A stretch of DNA of 64,000 nt from Pigmentibacter ruber (GTDB taxonomy: Bacteria; Bdellovibrionota_B; Oligoflexia; Silvanigrellales; Silvanigrellaceae), in assembly GCF_009792895.1 (NCBI RefSeq), contig NZ_WSSC01000001.1:930001-994000 (forward strand), written 5' to 3'. The notes beneath the pieces are model-generated. The model was not told the DNA's origin. It saw nothing but the letters and a program-made list of their open reading frames with translations, and did no database searches. The translations under genes were made by a program, and so were the position numbers. This document shows positions 61,223-64,000 of the stretch, in pieces (the stretch's first letter is position 1; each line of letters opens with the position of its first letter).

Positions 61223-62497
61223 GTGTTTAAATTTTTATTTTTAAACATTAATTTTGTTTATTTTGCAATTGCAAATCTTATTATGCAGATTGGTATTGGA
61301 TTAACGCAAGTCGCTGTATACGGTCATCTGGCAAAGGTTGGAGCCTCGCCGTTATATTTTACAATGGCATTCTCATTTTCAGTAATACCGGGTATATTTT
61401 CAAGCCAATTGAGTTGCTATTTGGCAAAAAAAGTAAATATTATTTTTTTATGCATTTTATTTCAATTATTTGGTGCATTTTCCTTGTTCTTACCACTTTT
61501 AGGAATTAGCAATAACTATGTACTATTAATAGTTTTTGCTGAATTTATCTCAGCTTTTATTATGGGATTTTGCTACCCAATATCTCAAATCTATGTAAAA
61601 AGAGTTTTTACTGATAAAAATTATCTACCTTTAGCAGCAAAATTAGATGTCTATTTATTTTCAATAAATATAATTTTAGGGACATTCATTGGAACTTTGC
61701 TTTATAATTATTTTAGTACAAAAAATTATTTAATTTTAAATATTTTAATGTATCTTATTTCTGCTTTATTATTTCTGAATTCTTATTATAAAAATAAACT
61801 TATAAGTATTAAAAATTCCGATAATTATAAAAATAATGAGGAAATAAAAAATAAAAGTTTTATAAAACAACAATTATTATTTTTTAGAAATTTTTCAGAG
61901 GAACAAAAATATTCTTTTTTAATTTTAATTTTTCTTCCTATTGTAACTACTCCTGCAATTTCCTTGCTTCCAACTATTGGAAATAAATACGGGACAAAAA
62001 TATTCATATTTGGAATAATTTTAACCCCTGCATTGGGGTTTATTTTAGCAAAGACTATCGGACAAATAATGGGTCCCATGTTAATTTCTGGTAATCAATT
62101 TGAAAAATTATTTAAAAGTAAATTCATTTTTTTAAGCTGCAACTTTATTTTTCTTTTTATTTACTTAGTTATCTATTTCATTGAAAATATTTATTTATCT
62201 ATCTTTCTAATCATTTTGGCACATTTGTTTTCAAATATAGTTTTTTCATTAGGAATGTTTGCTGTTCAGAGAACTTTTGAATTGAAACAAATTTTAGACG
62301 TGACAACAAAACAATATCAAATTTCAACGATTGCAATAGCATTTATTGCATTACTCAGTGGATATTTAATTCATTATATACCATACTATGTAGTAATATT
62401 TTCCCCCTACTTTATTATATTTTTTATTCTTATTTTTTCTGAAAAAAATATTAAAAATAAAATCATAAAAAGTAGAAAAATATTTTTTGTAAAATAA
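61223..62497 (+). CDS. MFS-family transporter
   Basis: A 424-residue integral membrane protein with about twelve hydrophobic segments in two groups of six, separated by a charged loop near 195-225 (NSDNYKNNEEIKNKSFIKQQ). Architecture is that of a major facilitator superfamily permease; the loop 2-3 motif is weakly conserved (SSQLSCYLAKKVN). Substrate cannot be predicted. The start is GTG 61223 with AGAGG 8 bases upstream. It is the first intact gene beyond the IS relic and has no obvious partners. Confidence 0.75.
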   Translation: MFKFLFLNINFVYFAIANLIMQIGIGLTQVAVYGHLAKVGASPLYFTMAFSFSVIPGIFSSQLSCYLAKKVNIIFLCILFQLFGAFSLFLPLLGISNNYVLLIVFAEFISAFIMGFCYPISQIYVKRVFTDKNYLPLAAKLDVYLFSINIILGTFIGTLLYNYFSTKNYLILNILMYLISALLFLNSYYKNKLISIKNSDNYKNNEEIKNKSFIKQQLLFFRNFSEEQKYSFLILIFLPIVTTPAISLLPTIGNKYGTKIFIFGIILTPALGFILAKTIGQIMGPMLISGNQFEKLFKSKFIFLSCNFIFLFIYLVIYFIENIYLSIFLIILAHLFSNIVFSLGMFAVQRTFELKQILDVTTKQYQISTIAIAFIALLSGYLIHYIPYYVVIFSPYFIIFFILIFSEKNIKNKIIKSRKIFFVK

Positions 62498-62571
62498 GTA
62501 AATACTAGCTAATTTTAAAAATCAAGAAAATATTCATCAGACCAAGAAGAATTAAATAGAATACAATAAAA

Positions 62572-62598
62572 AGCGCACTAGTAGAAAACTAGTGCGCT
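62572..62598 (-). terminator. Intrinsic terminator for the small secreted-protein gene
   Basis: AGCGCACTAGT (62572-62582) pairs perfectly with ACTAGTGCGCT (62588-62598) around AGAAA. On the minus strand it runs into TTTTTATTGTATTC, so it serves the gene ending at 62617. On the plus strand the stem is followed by A-rich sequence and would not terminate the MFS transcript efficiently. Confidence 0.88.
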
Positions 62599-62616
62599 AA
62601 AAGAAAATTAAAGTAA

Positions 62617-63018
62617 TTATTTTTTAAACAATCTAACAGAATCTTTCACTCCACCATTTTCATCAACTGTTAACAAACGAATATATCCACTTTTTGTAAC
62701 ATCATGTACTATTCTATAATCTGTATTTTCTAAACTATACACTAAAGTGGTTCTTGGAGCAGGAATGGGCAATGTGTTTAATACGCCTTTAATAGGGAAG
62801 AAAAACATTAAAGTGCAAAAAGAAACATCTCCTAGTTGATTAAAGCCACAAACATTTTCATCAACTGTTAATTCAATTTCATCTTTTGAAACTACTTTTA
62901 CAATATAAGTGCCTTTACCAGGTGCATAGTCACTGCTCCATTTTGTACTTAGTGGTAAATTATGTGCAAAAACAGAAGTTGATACAAGCATTAAAGAAGC
63001 AAGAAGTAATTTTTTCAT
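62617..63018 (-). CDS. Small periplasmic/secreted protein of unknown function
   Basis: A 133-residue protein with a clear signal peptide (MKKLLLASLMLVSTSVFA, cleaved before HNLP). The mature part contains two cysteines (NVCGFNQ; VSFCTLMF) likely to form a disulfide and alternating strand-like segments (KGTYIVKVVSKDEIELTV; SGYIRLLTVDENGGVKDSV). AAGGAAAAAGC precedes the ATG. A strong terminator follows. Function unknown. Confidence 0.72.
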   Translation of the reverse strand: MKKLLLASLMLVSTSVFAHNLPLSTKWSSDYAPGKGTYIVKVVSKDEIELTVDENVCGFNQLGDVSFCTLMFFFPIKGVLNTLPIPAPRTTLVYSLENTDYRIVHDVTKSGYIRLLTVDENGGVKDSVRLFKK

Positions 63019-63348
63019 AGCTTTTTCCTTATAATATTGGATAGTTAAAGTAATGTTTCTTTGCTAATAAATTATAAATTTTTATCTGTCAATACATTAT
63101 TTTAGCATTTATTATTTTTTTTATTAATCATAATTAACTCTTACGATATTTAGTTTTTATTAAAATATATTTTAAATTCTATTTTTACATTAGTTATGAT
63201 AATTTTTATTTTTAATAAGAAATATTGTTACTTCATCTTAATTTTAATTCTTATATTCAAATTTTGATTAAAATTAAATTTATTGGCAGAAAATTAAAAG
63301 TGAATTGATAAATTTTTAAAGGTAGGAAAATTTTTTTTTAAAGATAAA
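63019..63348. other. A+T-rich intergenic region
   Basis: About 330 bases of nearly pure A+T. No gene, RNA or repeat recognised. The stretch next to 63018 must hold the promoter of the small secreted-protein gene. Confidence 0.6.
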
Positions 63349-63776
63349 TTAATCAATTCTATGAGCAACTAGTTTAGCATTATATTCATAAGATTCTAAT
63401 ACACGTGAATTAACATCTCTTACAATATCTTCTTTAATCTTATTTATTATATTAGTGTCTTGAGTGTAATAACTAAGTTTCATTTCAATTTCTTCGAATT
63501 TAGAAGAAACAATAAATCTTACAACATCTTCTATTGTTTTTTGCCTTTTTCACTGTGCAAAATTTTTAATTTATGCTCTACTCCTCTTGGATCTGTTAAT
63601 TTATAGTAATCATAATTAATTGAATGTAATGCGTCATGAATTGGATCAATGTTTTGATATCTTGCTGCTTATACTATTCCACTATATATTTCATCAACAA
63701 TGGTTTTTTCATTAGTAAATGCAGAAGTAAAACTTAAAGAAATAAAAATTGTAGTCAGAGATATTATTTTTTTCAT
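63349..63776 (-). pseudogene. Broken small secreted-protein gene
   Basis: From ATG 63776 a signal peptide (MKKIISLTTIFISLSFTSAF) and mature start are read, then an in-frame stop after DEIYSGIV. The same frame continues AARYQNIDPIHDALHSINYD and HKLKILHSEKGK, and near 63545 one extra base shifts the frame to IEDVVRFIVSSKFEEIEMKL through SRVLESYEYNAKLVAHRID and TAA 63349. One stop plus one frameshift make it a recent pseudogene of about 140 codons. AGTTTTTTT and GGAG upstream suggest it was once translated. Family unknown. Confidence 0.7.
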
Positions 63777-64000
63777 AAAAAAACTCCATGTAAAATTTTA
63801 TGTTAATCAGATTGAATTATTTGATTTTATTTTGTTTAAAATGATAATGATTGAAAAACAAATTTATAATTTTTTATTTTAAAATATATTTAATATTTCT
63901 CTTTTTATTTGTTCTATTTACTTATTTAAAAAATTTTGCTCTAATGAATTAATATATTTTAAAAATTAGGTTAGATTAAAATAATAAGGAAAATAACAAT

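Noticed and set aside
1-64000. CRISPR arrays, rRNA and tRNA genes, intact prophage
   Set aside because: No regularly spaced repeats, no recognisable rRNA segments or cloverleaf sequences, and no phage structural genes were seen on either strand; a short tRNA could still be missed by eye.

Overview
The window is a 64 kb chromosomal segment of a strongly A+T-rich, flagellated, Gram-negative bacterium. Evidence for this is a flagellar export cluster, signal peptidase I, lipoproteins, many periplasmic solute-binding proteins and paired M16 peptidases. Gene content (a fliH-fliI-fliJ-MotE-type cluster, eukaryote-like IleS, a CarF-type plasmalogen desaturase, orphan binding proteins, many secreted proteins of unknown function) suits the Bdellovibrionota/Oligoflexia, most likely a Silvanigrellales-like lineage. 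That placement is an inference. No rRNA, tRNA, CRISPR array or intact prophage was recognised. TTG start codons supported by good ribosome-binding sites are frequent.

Layout. 1-3.6 kb: flagellar export genes with 4-base overlaps, followed by an RlmL-type rRNA methyltransferase and a patatin-like phospholipase. 6.8-12.5 kb: membrane-anchored Pro-rich protein, RdgC-like protein behind a compact structured leader, peroxiredoxin, CarF-type desaturase, UDG-like Fe-S protein, trigger factor. 12.6-16.4 kb: small secreted proteins, then a divergent flavin monooxygenase/TetR pair around twin palindromic operators. 16.4-35.6 kb: mostly housekeeping genes (ileS, lepB, rpsD, phhA, folD, speA, infA, mutS2, rsgA) interleaved with small secreted proteins, orphan binding proteins, a fatty-acid hydroxylase-family protein and a PAP2 phosphatase. 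37-43 kb: two OppA-type genes flank a TnpB homologue whose RuvC active-site residues all appear lost, plus trhO. 43-53 kb: two related lipoproteins, then an apparent operon running from pgi through a MoxR-type AAA+ ATPase and an unknown 717-residue protein to an active/inactive M16 pair. 53-57 kb: ldhA-type dehydrogenase and an M36-like metalloprotease. 57-64 kb: an accessory, decaying region with three pseudogenes, an IS982-like relic with recognisable terminal inverted repeats, a 592-residue orphan and an MFS transporter.

The strongest lead for an undescribed system is the intact but apparently nuclease-dead TnpB homologue between two oppA genes, which resembles the TnpB-derived RNA-guided repressors (TldR). 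Second are the three-way-junction leader that would bury the rdgC ribosome-binding site, the CarF desaturase (plasmalogen synthesis), and the TetR-controlled monooxygenase. All assignments come from reading motifs by eye; no database search was run.
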